A stretch of 64,000 bases of DNA from positions 193,170-257,169 of the forward strand of contig NZ_JABBHF010000001.1 of NCBI RefSeq assembly GCF_012910715.1, in the 5' to 3' direction. The DNA is from Flavivirga algicola (GTDB lineage Bacteria > Bacteroidota > Bacteroidia > Flavobacteriales > Flavobacteriaceae). The notes beneath the pieces were generated by a model. That model worked only from the letters and a program-made list of their open reading frames with translations, was not told the DNA's origin and did not search any database. The translations under genes were made by a program, and so were the position numbers. Below are positions 29,021-39,238 of the stretch, piece by piece. Position 1 is the first letter of the stretch. Each line of letters opens with the position of its first letter.

Positions 29021-30517
29021 ATGAAAAAAATTATTATTCTTTTTTTATTCACGATTACTTCAAGTTATTCTCAATCTGTAAATAATATTAAAAATCACAA
29101 AAACAAAGTATCCGAGGCATACCCCAACATTGTGCTGATTTATGTTGATGACCAAGGTACTTTAGATTTAGGCACCTATGGAGCGACAGATATAAAAACG
29201 CCCGTTTTAGATAATTTAGCACAAGAAGGCGTCAAGTTTACGCATGCCTATGCACATACAGTTTGCTGTCCCTCAAGAGCTTCCTTGCTTACTGGAAGGG
29301 CTCCACAACGAAGTGGTGTTAACAACTGGACATCATGTTCACCTAACGACAAGGTAGGCCGGGTTATGAATCTAAAGGAAATCACTATTGCTGAACATCT
29401 CAAAAATTATGGCTATAAAACAGGGATTATTGGTAAATGGCATTTAGGAGCCCTGATGGATCATGGTCCATTGGATCAAGGATTCGATACATTTTTTGGC
29501 TTCAGAGGTGGTTTTATTGATTATTATACCCATCGCTTTCTTCATGCGAAATGGCAACGCCCTCAATTTCATGATCTCTATGATGGTAAAAAAGAAATTT
29601 TTAGAGATGGTGAATATTTCCCAGATCTTCAAGTAGCAGAAGCCAAAAAGTTCATAGAAAAAAATGCTAATGAACCATTCTTTTTATATCTGCCTTTTAA
29701 TTTACCGCATTACCCAGAACAAGCAGATTCTATCTTTACAGAGCAGTACAAGCATTTAAAATGGCCAAGAAGCTCCTACGCCCCCATGATTTCTACAATG
29801 GATAAAAAAATTGGAGAGGTTTTGGATAAAATTGAAAAAACCGGGATAAAGGATAACACCATCGTTATTTATATGAGTGATAATGGACATTCCACCGAAG
29901 ATTACTATAATTGGGATGTAAGCTATGGCGGCAATGGCGGTGGCGGTTATACTGGTAAATGGCGTGGCGCCAAAGGAAGTTTTTTTGAAGGAGGCATACG
30001 GGTTCCTGCAATAATAAGCTACCCAAAAAAGTTTCCAAAAGGAGAAGTTAGAGACCAGACTATTATTAATTTAGATATTCTTCCTACAATTTGTGATATA
30101 TTGGATATTCCTACTCCAAAAAACAAACTTGATGGCAAAAGTGCATTGCCCATCATTCTCCATAAAGAGGCACCTACAGAACATAAAGCGCTTCATTGGA
30201 TGTGGCAGCATATGTGGGCTGTAAAAGAAGGACCTTGGAAACTTATTTACAAAGGATATGATACTACTGGCAAATACTCCAATCATCCTGAAAAAGAATT
30301 TGAAATGCCAGAATACTATTTAGCAAATTTAGATGATGAAAATCCAGAAGAAATCAATTATGCCAAGAAATATCCGAGGGTCGTTAAAAAACTGAAGAAA
30401 CTTCACAACAAATGGGCCGAAGATGTGTTTAAAGATTCGGGAGATACAGACCCTAATTTATCGAATGCTTCCTTGACTAAGGATGAAGCCCAAGGGAAGT
30501 CGTCCAAGAAACTGTAA
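29021..30517 (+). CDS. Secreted type I (formylglycine) sulfatase
   Basis: This 498-residue enzyme has a signal peptide (cleavage near SSYSQS), the metal-binding YVDDQG at residues 41-46, and the sulfatase signature CCPSRASLLTGR. Cys82 is the residue converted to formylglycine and Arg86 completes CxPxR. KWHLG and YMSDNGH follow as further active-site motifs. It should hydrolyse sulfate esters on a sugar in the periplasm, and needs a formylglycine-generating enzyme or anSME encoded elsewhere. It is divergent from susC and convergent with the GH3 gene. Substrate position cannot be assigned without subfamily classification. Confidence 0.95.
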   Translation: MKKIIILFLFTITSSYSQSVNNIKNHKNKVSEAYPNIVLIYVDDQGTLDLGTYGATDIKTPVLDNLAQEGVKFTHAYAHTVCCPSRASLLTGRAPQRSGVNNWTSCSPNDKVGRVMNLKEITIAEHLKNYGYKTGIIGKWHLGALMDHGPLDQGFDTFFGFRGGFIDYYTHRFLHAKWQRPQFHDLYDGKKEIFRDGEYFPDLQVAEAKKFIEKNANEPFFLYLPFNLPHYPEQADSIFTEQYKHLKWPRSSYAPMISTMDKKIGEVLDKIEKTGIKDNTIVIYMSDNGHSTEDYYNWDVSYGGNGGGGYTGKWRGAKGSFFEGGIRVPAIISYPKKFPKGEVRDQTIINLDILPTICDILDIPTPKNKLDGKSALPIILHKEAPTEHKALHWMWQHMWAVKEGPWKLIYKGYDTTGKYSNHPEKEFEMPEYYLANLDDENPEEINYAKKYPRVVKKLKKLHNKWAEDVFKDSGDTDPNLSNASLTKDEAQGKSSKKL

Positions 30518-30538
30518 AATTAATGTGATAGATATAAA

Positions 30539-30588
30539 AACAGCTATTTACTTTCTTTTTAACAAAAGTAAATAGCTGTTATTTTTTT
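30539..30588. terminator. Strong bidirectional terminator
   Basis: A perfect 16-bp stem (30539-30554 with 30565-30580) and a 10-nt loop are followed by TTTTTTT on the plus strand and preceded by an A-run that gives a U-tract on the minus strand. It separates the convergent sulfatase and GH3 genes. Confidence 0.9.
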
Positions 30589-30628
30589 ACTCAAATGTAA
30601 AGCTAATGGTTGGTAGCTTTTTGTCAAA

Positions 30629-32797
30629 CTACTTAACCTTGAACGTTGTTAAAACAGGTTTAGATGCTCCCAAATCTAAACTACGCTGAGAAGGCAACGA
30701 ACCTCCTATATAGATTGTATAATCTCCTTTTCTTAAAACTTCCTTCCCTTCTTGATTAAATTGGTTAAACGTTTCTTTAGATAAATTAAAAGATATTGTT
30801 TTTGTCTCGCCAGATTTTAGTTGCACTCTTTTAAATGCTTTTAAATCGTAAATTGGATCTTCTTTTCCTGCTAAAGGAGAACTTATATAGAGCTGTACCA
30901 CTTCCTGAGCGTCATAACCCCCAGTATTAGTAACGGCAACCGAGACATTATATTTACGATCAATTGTTAAGTTCTTATATGTAAAGGTTGTGTAAGACAG
31001 CCCAAACCCAAACGGATACAGCGGTTCTTTTTCCATGTATTTATAAGTCCTGCCTGTCATATTATAATCATCGTAAGCAGGTAATTGGTCAATGGATTTT
31101 GGAAACGTTATAGGTAATTTTCCCGAAGGAGCAACATCACCGAACAGAATGTTAGCGACAGCATTACCGCCCTCTTCGCCAGGATACCAAGCAAACACAA
31201 CAGCATCAACCAAGTCATGAAGTTCTGGAATTGCTATTGGACTTCCTCCTGTTAACACCAAAACCAATGGTTTTTTAGATTTCTTCCTAATCTTTTTTAT
31301 GAAATTAATTTGATTTTCAGGAAGTTTTAAATCTTTTTTATCACCTTTAAAAGTAGACGCTAGCGCTTCGCCCTCTTCACCTTCAAATAATCCAGAAATC
31401 CCCATCACAGCTATAGTCACATCTGATTTTGCTGCATCACCTGTTGCCCAATCTATTGGGTTTAAATTATCTCTAAATGGTAGAATACCATATTTATAAT
31501 TAATACTTGTACCTACACTCACTTTGTTTACAATACCATCTAAAATGGTTTGAGAACTGCCCGTTAACCCATAATAGTTCCCTAATAAAACTTCTTCACT
31601 TGATGCATTGGGTCCTAATACATAGACTGTTCTAGCATCTTTTTTTAAGGGAAGAATATTATTTTTATTCTTTAAAAGTACTACAGATTTTTCGGCTACC
31701 TCCCTAGCTAGAGCACGATGTTTTTCCGAATTAACAACCTCCGAAGTTATTTGATCATAAGGATTTGTTCCAATTGGGTCGAACATACCTAATTTGAAAC
31801 GTGTTAAAAAACTCTCCTTTAATCGTTTATCGATTAATTTTTCAGTGATTAACTTTTGTTCTAGGGCAGATTTTAAAACTTTATAAACATTTCCACAGTT
31901 AATAGTCGTACCGTTTATTAAAGCTAATGCAGCTGATTCTTCTGGCGTTTTTGTTACTTTATGAAACTTATGAAAGTCACTTATGGCCCCGCAATCTGAA
32001 ACAATATATCCTTTAAAACCCCATTGATCTCTCAAAATATCCTGCAATAGATAAGGACTTCCTGTACATGGCTCTCCCAACGTACGGTTATAAGCGCCCA
32101 TAACACCTTCCACTTTAGCTTCCTGTACCAGAGCTTTAAAAGCTGGCAAATAGGTTTCAAACAGGTCTTTCTTATTAACTATTGCATCAAACTCATGCCT
32201 TAATTCTTCTGGACCAGAATGAACCGCATAGTGCTTGGCACAAGCGGCAGCTTTCATATACTCTGGATGATCACCTTGTAAACCTTTAACAAAATTCACG
32301 CCTATTCTACTCGTTAAAAACGGATCTTCTCCATAAGTTTCTTGGCCACGCCCCCATCGAGCATCTCTAAAAATATTGACATTAGGAGACCAAAATGTCA
32401 AACCAGCATATCTACCTCTGTTATTGATCTTAATTGCTTCGTTATATTTTGCTCTAGCTTCATCTGAAATAGCCGTTCCTACGCGATAAATTAAATCTTC
32501 GTCGAAAGTAGCTCCAAATGCAATGGCTTGAGGAAAAACTGTTGCTCGACCATTTCTTGCTACACCGTGTAATGCCTCATTCCACCAATTGTATTCGGGT
32601 ATATTTAAGCGTTCAATGGGCGGGCAAACATCCAATAGCTGGGATGTTTTTTCCTCTAAAGTCATAGACTTAATTAAATGATCTATTCGTTCCTCATGGC
32701 TTAATGTCGTATCAAACCATTTTTGATTGGATGTTTGACTGTTGATAGAAATAGGTACTAACAAAAGTGCTAGCATGATAAACTTATACATTTGCAT
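30629..32797 (-). CDS. Glycoside hydrolase family 3 (beta-xylosidase/beta-glucosidase type)
   Basis: This 722-residue secreted enzyme has an N-terminal signal peptide (ends near INSQ) and a GH3 barrel containing YNWWNEALHGVAR, RDARWGRGQETYGEDPF and AKHYAVHSGPE. The nucleophile Asp268 is in GYIVSDCGAI. The second alpha/beta domain starts near residue 360 (VVLLKNKNNILPL) and a fibronectin-III-like tail lies at about 640-715. These motifs are those of the xylosidase-like branch, though activity on glucosides or other beta-linked sugars is possible. It is 49 bp downstream of a GH2 gene and probably shares its transcript. Acting in the periplasm, it would trim non-reducing ends of imported oligosaccharides. 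Confidence 0.95.
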   Translation of the reverse strand: MQMYKFIMLALLLVPISINSQTSNQKWFDTTLSHEERIDHLIKSMTLEEKTSQLLDVCPPIERLNIPEYNWWNEALHGVARNGRATVFPQAIAFGATFDEDLIYRVGTAISDEARAKYNEAIKINNRGRYAGLTFWSPNVNIFRDARWGRGQETYGEDPFLTSRIGVNFVKGLQGDHPEYMKAAACAKHYAVHSGPEELRHEFDAIVNKKDLFETYLPAFKALVQEAKVEGVMGAYNRTLGEPCTGSPYLLQDILRDQWGFKGYIVSDCGAISDFHKFHKVTKTPEESAALALINGTTINCGNVYKVLKSALEQKLITEKLIDKRLKESFLTRFKLGMFDPIGTNPYDQITSEVVNSEKHRALAREVAEKSVVLLKNKNNILPLKKDARTVYVLGPNASSEEVLLGNYYGLTGSSQTILDGIVNKVSVGTSINYKYGILPFRDNLNPIDWATGDAAKSDVTIAVMGISGLFEGEEGEALASTFKGDKKDLKLPENQINFIKKIRKKSKKPLVLVLTGGSPIAIPELHDLVDAVVFAWYPGEEGGNAVANILFGDVAPSGKLPITFPKSIDQLPAYDDYNMTGRTYKYMEKEPLYPFGFGLSYTTFTYKNLTIDRKYNVSVAVTNTGGYDAQEVVQLYISSPLAGKEDPIYDLKAFKRVQLKSGETKTISFNLSKETFNQFNQEGKEVLRKGDYTIYIGGSLPSQRSLDLGASKPVLTTFKVK

Positions 32798-32846
32798 ATA
32801 ATTTTTTATAGGTTATAAATTATTAATTTTAATTGAGATTTAAATT

Positions 32847-35312
32847 TTATTTTGTTTGGATGGTAATCTGACTCGATTTTAATTTTTTTGATTTTGCTAT
32901 TAATTTTATTTCTCCACTTTTTTCAGATGACTTTAAAATAGCTAAGCACATCCCGCTGAAAGCTTTTCTATGATCTGCTTGAAATGACTCCAAACTAGTT
33001 TGATTGCCATTATCAACCGCAAGTAATTCGCCAACACCCTTTACTGAGAAACTTACAAGATTGTCTGCGTCTGGGCATAAGTTTCCGTTTTTATCTTCTA
33101 TTCTTACTGTGACATAAGCCAAATCTTCTCCATCTGATTTTATCATACTTCTATCAACAGATAAGTTTATTTTAGCTGGTTTGCCTGCTGTAAAAATTTG
33201 CTTTTCTTGAATTGCCTTACCGTCTTTGTAACCAACAACTTTAATATTTCCTGATTCATAAGGCACCTCCCAAGACAATCTATATTTAGATTTAAAAGTT
33301 TTAGGCTCGTATCTTAAGAAATCAACTTTCAATTCTGTTAAATCTTTACCTTTCACCCTTCTACCCATTGATTTTCCATTAACAAAAAGTTCAGCACTAT
33401 CACAATTGGTATAACAATACACAGGGATGTTTTTCCCTTCCATACCTTTCCAATTCCAGTGAGGTAATAAGTGAATCATAGGTTTAGTAGTCCACTGACT
33501 TTGATACAAGTAAAATCTATCTTTAGGAAATCCACACAAATCTACAGTACCAAAGTAAGAACTATGGGATGGCCAATCATCATTCCAATACCCATTGGTA
33601 GAATTGTCCCTTCCTCCGTAAGGTGTTGGTTCTCCTAAATAGTCGAATCCAGTCCAAACAAACTCTCCCATGACGTGCGGGTTTTGTTCTTGAAAATGAA
33701 ACTCAATATCTGGTGGATACGCCCAAACCGGGCCTATTAAATCATAACTTGTAACATGCTTGGATGCATGCGTTTTATATTTTTCAATTGGTAGGTGGTA
33801 AACGCCACGGCTACTGGTACAACTGGAAGTTTCAGAACCAACTATAGCCAATTCTGGATATTTATTTCGAATATTACTATATCTTGTTGGTTTGTAGTTG
33901 ACACCAGCTATATCAACTTGTTGTGCCATATTATTATCGTACGGTCCTGAATAATGATTAAACCCTGCAGAAGTTGGCCTTGTAGGGTCTATTTCTTTAC
34001 AGTAATCATTTAGTCGCTTCGCAACCTTCCAACCATTTCTTTTATCTTTTTGCTCAATAATTTCGTTACCAATACTCCACATGACTATGGATGGATGATT
34101 ACGATCTCTTAAAATCATATCTTTTAAATCTCTCTCCCCCCACGCATCAAAATATTTATTGTAACCGTTAGGCACTTTTTGCATTTTCCAAACATCAAAC
34201 GCTTCATCCTGTACCATAAGCCCCAATTCATCACAAAGTTCCAAAAGTTCTCTTGAGGGAGGATTATGGCTCGTGCGAATGGCGTTTACACCCATGCGCT
34301 TCATAATTTGTAACTTTCTTTCGTCTGCTCTTCGATAAACAGCAGCCCCCAAAGCACCATTGTCATGATGCAAACACACACCATTAAAACGTACCAACTT
34401 ACCATTTAAGAAAAATCCATCTTTAGTATATCTTATAGACCTTAATCCTATCCTACTTTTATAGGTATCTACAACGTTTCCATTTTGTGTCACTGTGGTC
34501 ACAACATCATATAAATTGGGGGTATCCGTATCCCAACGTTGTGGATTGTCAATATTGCAAAATAATGCAGAAGTACTCGAAGCGTTAGCAGAAACAGAAA
34601 TGGTTTCGTCAACAGATGTTACCAATTTGCCTTCTGGTGAAAAATATTCTTGTTTTACATTTACTTTAATGTCATTATTACCTTTGTTTTCTATTACCGT
34701 TTCATTTTGAACCACTGCTAATGTTTTCGTGACAGTAGGTGTTGTAATATAAGTCCCCCATTGCCTAACATGGACAGGGTTATCAATCTTTAACCATACT
34801 GAACGGTATAAACCAGCTCCAGGATACCAGCGTGACGACAAGTCTTCTGGTTTCAAACGAACAGCTATAACATTATCAGAGCCATCGTACTTCAAGTATT
34901 TACTAATATCAAATTCAAAACCAATATATCCATAAGGGCGGTTTCCTATAAATTGGCCATTTATCCATACATGAGCATCATACATAGCCCCTTCGAACTC
35001 AATTCTTACTACTTTTCCTTTAGTGTTTGGATCTATTTTAAAATGCTTACGATACCAGCCTGTTCCATGAAACGGAAGCCCACCAGCGCGGGCATTGTAC
35101 TTGACATCAAAAGGACCTTCTATAGCCCAATCATGAGGTAGGTCTAAATGTCTCCATTCAGTATCGTTAAATGCTACTTTTTCTGCATCTTCAACTTCTG
35201 CATTGTAGAACTTCCAGGCATCATTGAAATTAATATCTTGAGCCCGTGCCCCACTATTAAAAATTCCTAAAATCAATATACATGATAGGAAAAGCTTTTT
35301 GGTTTTATTCAT
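32847..35312 (-). CDS. Glycoside hydrolase family 2 (beta-galactosidase-like), copy A
   Basis: This 821-residue secreted enzyme has a signal peptide (to about residue 24, ARAQ) and the family layout: N-terminal sugar-binding sandwich with LPHDWAIEGPFD and RWYPGAGLYR, Ig-like domain, and TIM barrel starting near GVCLHHDNGALG. The predicted acid/base is Glu417 (SIGNEI) and the nucleophile Glu494 (VGSETSS). Additional C-terminal domains (DUF4982-type and Ig-like, ENIPVYCYTNCDSAELFVNG onward) are typical of Bacteroidota GH2 enzymes. It is upstream of the GH3 gene. Beta-galactosidase is the most common activity, but beta-glucuronidase and other specificities exist in the family. Confidence 0.94.
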   Translation of the reverse strand: MNKTKKLFLSCILILGIFNSGARAQDINFNDAWKFYNAEVEDAEKVAFNDTEWRHLDLPHDWAIEGPFDVKYNARAGGLPFHGTGWYRKHFKIDPNTKGKVVRIEFEGAMYDAHVWINGQFIGNRPYGYIGFEFDISKYLKYDGSDNVIAVRLKPEDLSSRWYPGAGLYRSVWLKIDNPVHVRQWGTYITTPTVTKTLAVVQNETVIENKGNNDIKVNVKQEYFSPEGKLVTSVDETISVSANASSTSALFCNIDNPQRWDTDTPNLYDVVTTVTQNGNVVDTYKSRIGLRSIRYTKDGFFLNGKLVRFNGVCLHHDNGALGAAVYRRADERKLQIMKRMGVNAIRTSHNPPSRELLELCDELGLMVQDEAFDVWKMQKVPNGYNKYFDAWGERDLKDMILRDRNHPSIVMWSIGNEIIEQKDKRNGWKVAKRLNDYCKEIDPTRPTSAGFNHYSGPYDNNMAQQVDIAGVNYKPTRYSNIRNKYPELAIVGSETSSCTSSRGVYHLPIEKYKTHASKHVTSYDLIGPVWAYPPDIEFHFQEQNPHVMGEFVWTGFDYLGEPTPYGGRDNSTNGYWNDDWPSHSSYFGTVDLCGFPKDRFYLYQSQWTTKPMIHLLPHWNWKGMEGKNIPVYCYTNCDSAELFVNGKSMGRRVKGKDLTELKVDFLRYEPKTFKSKYRLSWEVPYESGNIKVVGYKDGKAIQEKQIFTAGKPAKINLSVDRSMIKSDGEDLAYVTVRIEDKNGNLCPDADNLVSFSVKGVGELLAVDNGNQTSLESFQADHRKAFSGMCLAILKSSEKSGEIKLIAKSKKLKSSQITIQTK

Positions 35313-35626
35313 TTGTTAATCATTTTTATTTCTTCTTAACCTCTTCTCATAAACCCAATAAAATATGATGCTGGTATACTTATATATACCTAATATTCTG
35401 AATTCTATGAAACTAAATAATTTTTATGAAAAAAATTGAAGGGCGTACTTCGCAAACCTAAATTTGCGTATTTATTTACCACAAAAATATTTAAAATTCC
35501 AGCTAGTTATTATACCTCTTGTTACAAATAGTAACACAAATGTTTCAATTTGTACCATTAATCGACTTTTATATTTTTTGGAGGAGTAGAAATTATTCGA
35601 AATACGCTAACCACGTTATTAAATAA
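35313..35626. other. Promoter region of the GH2(A)-GH3 operon
   Basis: These 314 bp contain no gene. CGCAAA (35451-35456) and TTTGCG (35463-35468) form an inverted repeat. On the minus strand its left part reads TAGGTTTG, a -7-like box; on the plus strand TAAATTTG also fits the box. A second small repeat, GGTATA..TATACC, lies near 35372-35389. Confidence 0.45.
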
Positions 35627-38077
35627 TTACTCTAAAGTTAAATTTTCAGTTTTAATTTGTGTTCTGGCTGGTTTTAATCCATTACCTGTAACGGTCAAAG
35701 ATATATCACCCGATCTTTTTGTGGACTGAACCAATACAACCAATTTACCACTGAATAATTTCATAGTTGGTTTATGAAACATTTCTAATGATGTTGCATC
35801 GCCATTACATGCGGCTCTAAAAATTCCATCGCCTTTCACTTTAAATTTTAGTTGATTTGTTGCAGTAGGACAAGGATTCCCTTTTTTATCCAATACAGAC
35901 ACTTCCACGTATGAAATATCTTTACCATCTGCTTTAATGGTTTTTCTATCTGGGCTTAAAACTAATCTATATGGTTTCTCGGCAGTTATAATTTCTTTAA
36001 CAGCTTTTTGATTTCCGTCATCATCATAAGCCACGATTTTTAGAGTTCCTGGTTCGTATTTTACATCCATCCACATTAATCGGTATCTATTTTGCGGTGT
36101 GGAAGTGTTCTTTTTTTGAATGCCCATACTTTTTCCATTAATAAAAAGCTCTGCACTATTATAGTTGGTGTATACGAAAACAGGTGTTATTTTTCCTTCT
36201 CTACCATTCCAATTCCAATGTGGCAAAACATGAAGTGTCTCACTTGTCGTATTCCACCTGCTTCTATATAGATAATACCTATCTTTAGGTAAACCTGCTA
36301 AATCTGATATTCCAAAATACGAACTTCTTGAAGGCCATTTTTTATCATAAGGCGTTGGTTCACCTAAATAGTCAAAACCAGTCCAAACAAACTCACCTAT
36401 TACCCATGGTTTGTCATCTTGCAAGACAAAATCTTCATCTGGTACATTAGACCAATTACATGATTCTAAATCGTACGAAGAGCATTGCAAATCATCGTGT
36501 TGCGTCATTTTTCCTTGCACCACAGGAAACTTATAAATGCCTCTTGAACTTATAGTTGAAGCTGTTTCAGATCCCAGAATGAATCCCTGAGGAAATTTTT
36601 CATAAGCTTCTTCATATAAATGTACTCTGTAATTAAGACCTGGAACATCTAAAATAGAACCAAAACCAGATTCCATAACCGATTTCACTTGATCCATTCC
36701 AACAGTCACAGGTCTTGTTGGATCTTCTCTATGAAAAATATCTTGTAAATATTTTGCACGCTTTACACCTTCCGAACCAGCCTGATCAGGCACCTCGTTT
36801 CCAGAACTCCACATGACAATGCAGGGATGATTTCTGGTTGCCTGAACAAGGTTTACCACATCTTTTTCGGCATATGCTTCAAAAAATCTGTTATATCCAT
36901 TTTTTACTTTTGGTTTTGCCCATTCATCAAAGCTTTCTGCCAAAAACATAAAGCCCATTTCATCACAAAGTTCTAATTGCTCCAAAGAAGGCATATTATG
37001 TGAGCTTCTTATAGCATTACACCCCATATCTTTAAGAATGGTTAATTGCCTTTTTAATGCAGCCTTATTTATCGCTGCTCCCAAAGGCCCTAAATCATGG
37101 TGAAGACAGACACCTTTAAACTTTGTTACTTTTCCATTTAAACTAAAACCCGTTTTAGAATCAAATTTGATACTTCTAACTCCAAAGCGTGTTGATTGTT
37201 CATCTTTTAATTGGTTATCTACAAAAACCTGAGACACTGCTGTATATAAATATGGGCTGGTAGGACTCCAGAGGTTAGGGTGCTCAATTTTTATATTTTG
37301 CTCAAACTCATTACCAAAATGTTCTGTGGTACTATTCGAATTAACTTTACTTCCTTTAGCATCAAATATGGTGGTTACCAATTTAATTTGATCTCCAGTA
37401 ACTTTAGTTTTAATAGTTACTTTTGCTTCTTTTTCAGAAATATAAGGTGTCTCAATAAAAGTTCCCCATTGGTCAATACTTTCCCTGTTCTTAACAATTA
37501 GACTAACCTTTCTGTAAATACCAGCTCCTGGATACCAACGTGATGCAAAGGCTTTATTCGATGCTTTAACTGCCAATATATTTTTTCCGTCCAGAATCTT
37601 ATCTGAAATATCAAAATAGAAATAACCGTAGCCATATTTCCACTCTCCAATTTTATGACCGTTTAGAAACACTTCTGGTTCGCTCATAACACCTTCAAAA
37701 AGGAGGATCGCTTTTTTATCTTTTTCAAACTCAGGCACACTAAAGGTTTTTCTATACCATGCTGTACCAATATGCGGCAAAGCCCCTGTTCTGCCTGTTT
37801 TTTCTGTAGCTACTTTTTCCCCATTTTGAAATATAGCCACTGTTTGTTTATCTACATCCTTATTAAAAGGTCCATAAATAGCCCAATCATGTGGCACTGT
37901 TACGGTTTCCCAGTTCCTATCATTAAAATCAACCTGATGAGCATCACTTATATTTCCTTTTTGAAATTTCCAATGCCCTTCTAAATTTTTAACAAACCTA
38001 GCTTGAGCATATGTTAATTGACTCAATATTGTAATTGCAATCATTAAAGCGCATACTACTTTACTATTCATTTTCAT
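35627..38077 (-). CDS. Glycoside hydrolase family 2 (beta-galactosidase-like), copy B
   Basis: This 816-residue secreted enzyme is a paralogue of the neighbouring GH2. I place the start at the ATG at 38077, because the next residues (MKMNSKVVCALMIAITILSQLTYAQA) form a clean signal peptide; an upstream ATG at 38137 would add 20 non-signal residues. Landmarks are VPHDWAIYGPF, SRWYPGAGIYR, GVCLHHDLGPLG, the acid/base Glu428 in SSGNEV and the nucleophile Glu504 in LGSETAS. C-terminal accessory domains follow. It has its own 314-bp gap before the other GH2, so it may be transcribed separately. Two GH2 copies suggest two different linkages or sugars in the target glycan. Confidence 0.93.
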   Translation of the reverse strand: MKMNSKVVCALMIAITILSQLTYAQARFVKNLEGHWKFQKGNISDAHQVDFNDRNWETVTVPHDWAIYGPFNKDVDKQTVAIFQNGEKVATEKTGRTGALPHIGTAWYRKTFSVPEFEKDKKAILLFEGVMSEPEVFLNGHKIGEWKYGYGYFYFDISDKILDGKNILAVKASNKAFASRWYPGAGIYRKVSLIVKNRESIDQWGTFIETPYISEKEAKVTIKTKVTGDQIKLVTTIFDAKGSKVNSNSTTEHFGNEFEQNIKIEHPNLWSPTSPYLYTAVSQVFVDNQLKDEQSTRFGVRSIKFDSKTGFSLNGKVTKFKGVCLHHDLGPLGAAINKAALKRQLTILKDMGCNAIRSSHNMPSLEQLELCDEMGFMFLAESFDEWAKPKVKNGYNRFFEAYAEKDVVNLVQATRNHPCIVMWSSGNEVPDQAGSEGVKRAKYLQDIFHREDPTRPVTVGMDQVKSVMESGFGSILDVPGLNYRVHLYEEAYEKFPQGFILGSETASTISSRGIYKFPVVQGKMTQHDDLQCSSYDLESCNWSNVPDEDFVLQDDKPWVIGEFVWTGFDYLGEPTPYDKKWPSRSSYFGISDLAGLPKDRYYLYRSRWNTTSETLHVLPHWNWNGREGKITPVFVYTNYNSAELFINGKSMGIQKKNTSTPQNRYRLMWMDVKYEPGTLKIVAYDDDGNQKAVKEIITAEKPYRLVLSPDRKTIKADGKDISYVEVSVLDKKGNPCPTATNQLKFKVKGDGIFRAACNGDATSLEMFHKPTMKLFSGKLVVLVQSTKRSGDISLTVTGNGLKPARTQIKTENLTLE

Positions 38078-38406
38078 TGTTTCATTTATTTTTTTAATCC
38101 GAATTTGCCACAAGATTTTCTTGGTTATTATTACCAAACTTTTCTATAAAAATATTGACCACAGCATAGCTTTTAGTACTATATTTTGGAACTTTTATTT
38201 TTTGAATCATATGAGTTATTTATACCTCCAAATATCTATAGAATAAGACATAAAGTTGTTTCTATGGGTAACTTGGATATCTCTCATAGTAAATTATTTT
38301 CGCTTAATAAAACAAGAAGTTTTTATACATCTTCGTTTTAAAACTGAATTTGAAACAAAAAAACAGATAATTAAATGGTAATCAAACCTCTAATACATTT
38401 TTCAAT
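38078..38406. other. Intergenic region upstream of GH2 copy B
   Basis: AT-rich, with no gene or convincing terminator seen. It should contain the promoter of GH2 copy B, but no exact TAnnTTTG box on the minus strand was found. Confidence 0.4.
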
Positions 38407-38805
38407 TCAAAATTCTTTTACTTCACTTTTAGACAAAGGTGATTTGATTTGAAACAGATATTTTTCCAATGACTGTTCTTCTCCATTTATGCTTAAATAA
38501 AATTGTTCCTCGGAAACCCATTGGAGCTGAAAGTTTTTTTCACAGAATAAATTAACACCATCATTATGAATCTCTATTTCTTCCGATAAAAAATAGTCTT
38601 GACCACTTTTGAGAGATTCAATTTTAACTTGAATATATTGTGGCGCGAAAGCGGCTGCAGAAGTTTTATTTATTTCTAAAACAGAAACGATATACCCATT
38701 GTTTGTATAACTACAGATAGTTGTGTTTTTTTCCTGGGAACAACTAAAAATGAAAACAAAAAAAACAAAAGAAATCCTATAAAGTGAAGATTCAAAAGAC
38801 AACAT
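38407..38805 (-). CDS. Small lipoprotein of unknown function
   Basis: I do not recognise this protein. From the ATG at 38805 it has about 132 residues and begins MLSFESSLYRISFVFFVFIFSCSQEK, a signal peptide with a lipobox ending in Cys. A longer reading from 38886 would add 27 residues unlike a signal peptide. The mature part is polar and probably beta-rich (YIVSVLEINKTSAAAFAPQYIQVKIE). It lies just outside the left attachment site of the integrated element, so it is probably resident chromosome. No functional motif is visible. Confidence 0.5.
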   Translation of the reverse strand: MLSFESSLYRISFVFFVFIFSCSQEKNTTICSYTNNGYIVSVLEINKTSAAAFAPQYIQVKIESLKSGQDYFLSEEIEIHNDGVNLFCEKNFQLQWVSEEQFYLSINGEEQSLEKYLFQIKSPLSKSEVKEF

Positions 38806-39161
38806 ATTCAAGCTAATTTTAATCAAGGTTTGGGTTTGGATATGTAAAAATATGAAATCTATAAATAGAATAAAATTTGTAATCAAACTATTGAGAGTAA
38901 TATTTTAGTTCTATTATTTTATGATTTGCTATCAACTCCTTACGTATACCAATAGGATTCTTTTTATAGTTTTCCTTTTTAATTCAATCTGACTTAAAAT
39001 AATATGATTCGGTTAAAGAAAAAAGTTATTGAAAAATTCAAAGAATATTCAAAAAAGACAAGTCTAAATTATTTTGAAACACTTGACTGTATAAATACTT
39101 TTTTTGAAGACACTGTACTTTCGTACGACTTATGGATTCATTTGACATCAAATAAATGTAC
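38806..39161. other. Chromosomal flank left of the integrated element
   Basis: AT-rich sequence with no gene I can support. An open frame at 39004-39210 runs into the tRNA terminator repeat and is treated as chance. Confidence 0.4.
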
Positions 39162-39238
39162 AAAAACAAAAAACACTGAAAATCATATGATTAACAGTGT
39201 TTTGTTGTAACCTATTTCTAGGTTCGTCGGGGTGGCAG
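39162..39238. repeat. Left attachment repeat (attL-type, 77 bp)
   Basis: It is identical to 51309-51385 over 77 bp. It contains the tRNA terminator inverted repeat (AAAACACTG..CAGTGTTTT) and ends in the tRNA 3'-end sequence CGGGGTGGCAG, after which similarity stops. Weaker similarity extends about 20 bp further left. Confidence 0.9.

Noticed and set aside
39004-39210. 68-codon open frame at the left edge of the element
   Set aside because: Its last third is the tRNA terminator repeat, it lacks any recognisable motif, and AT-rich DNA gives many frames of this size.
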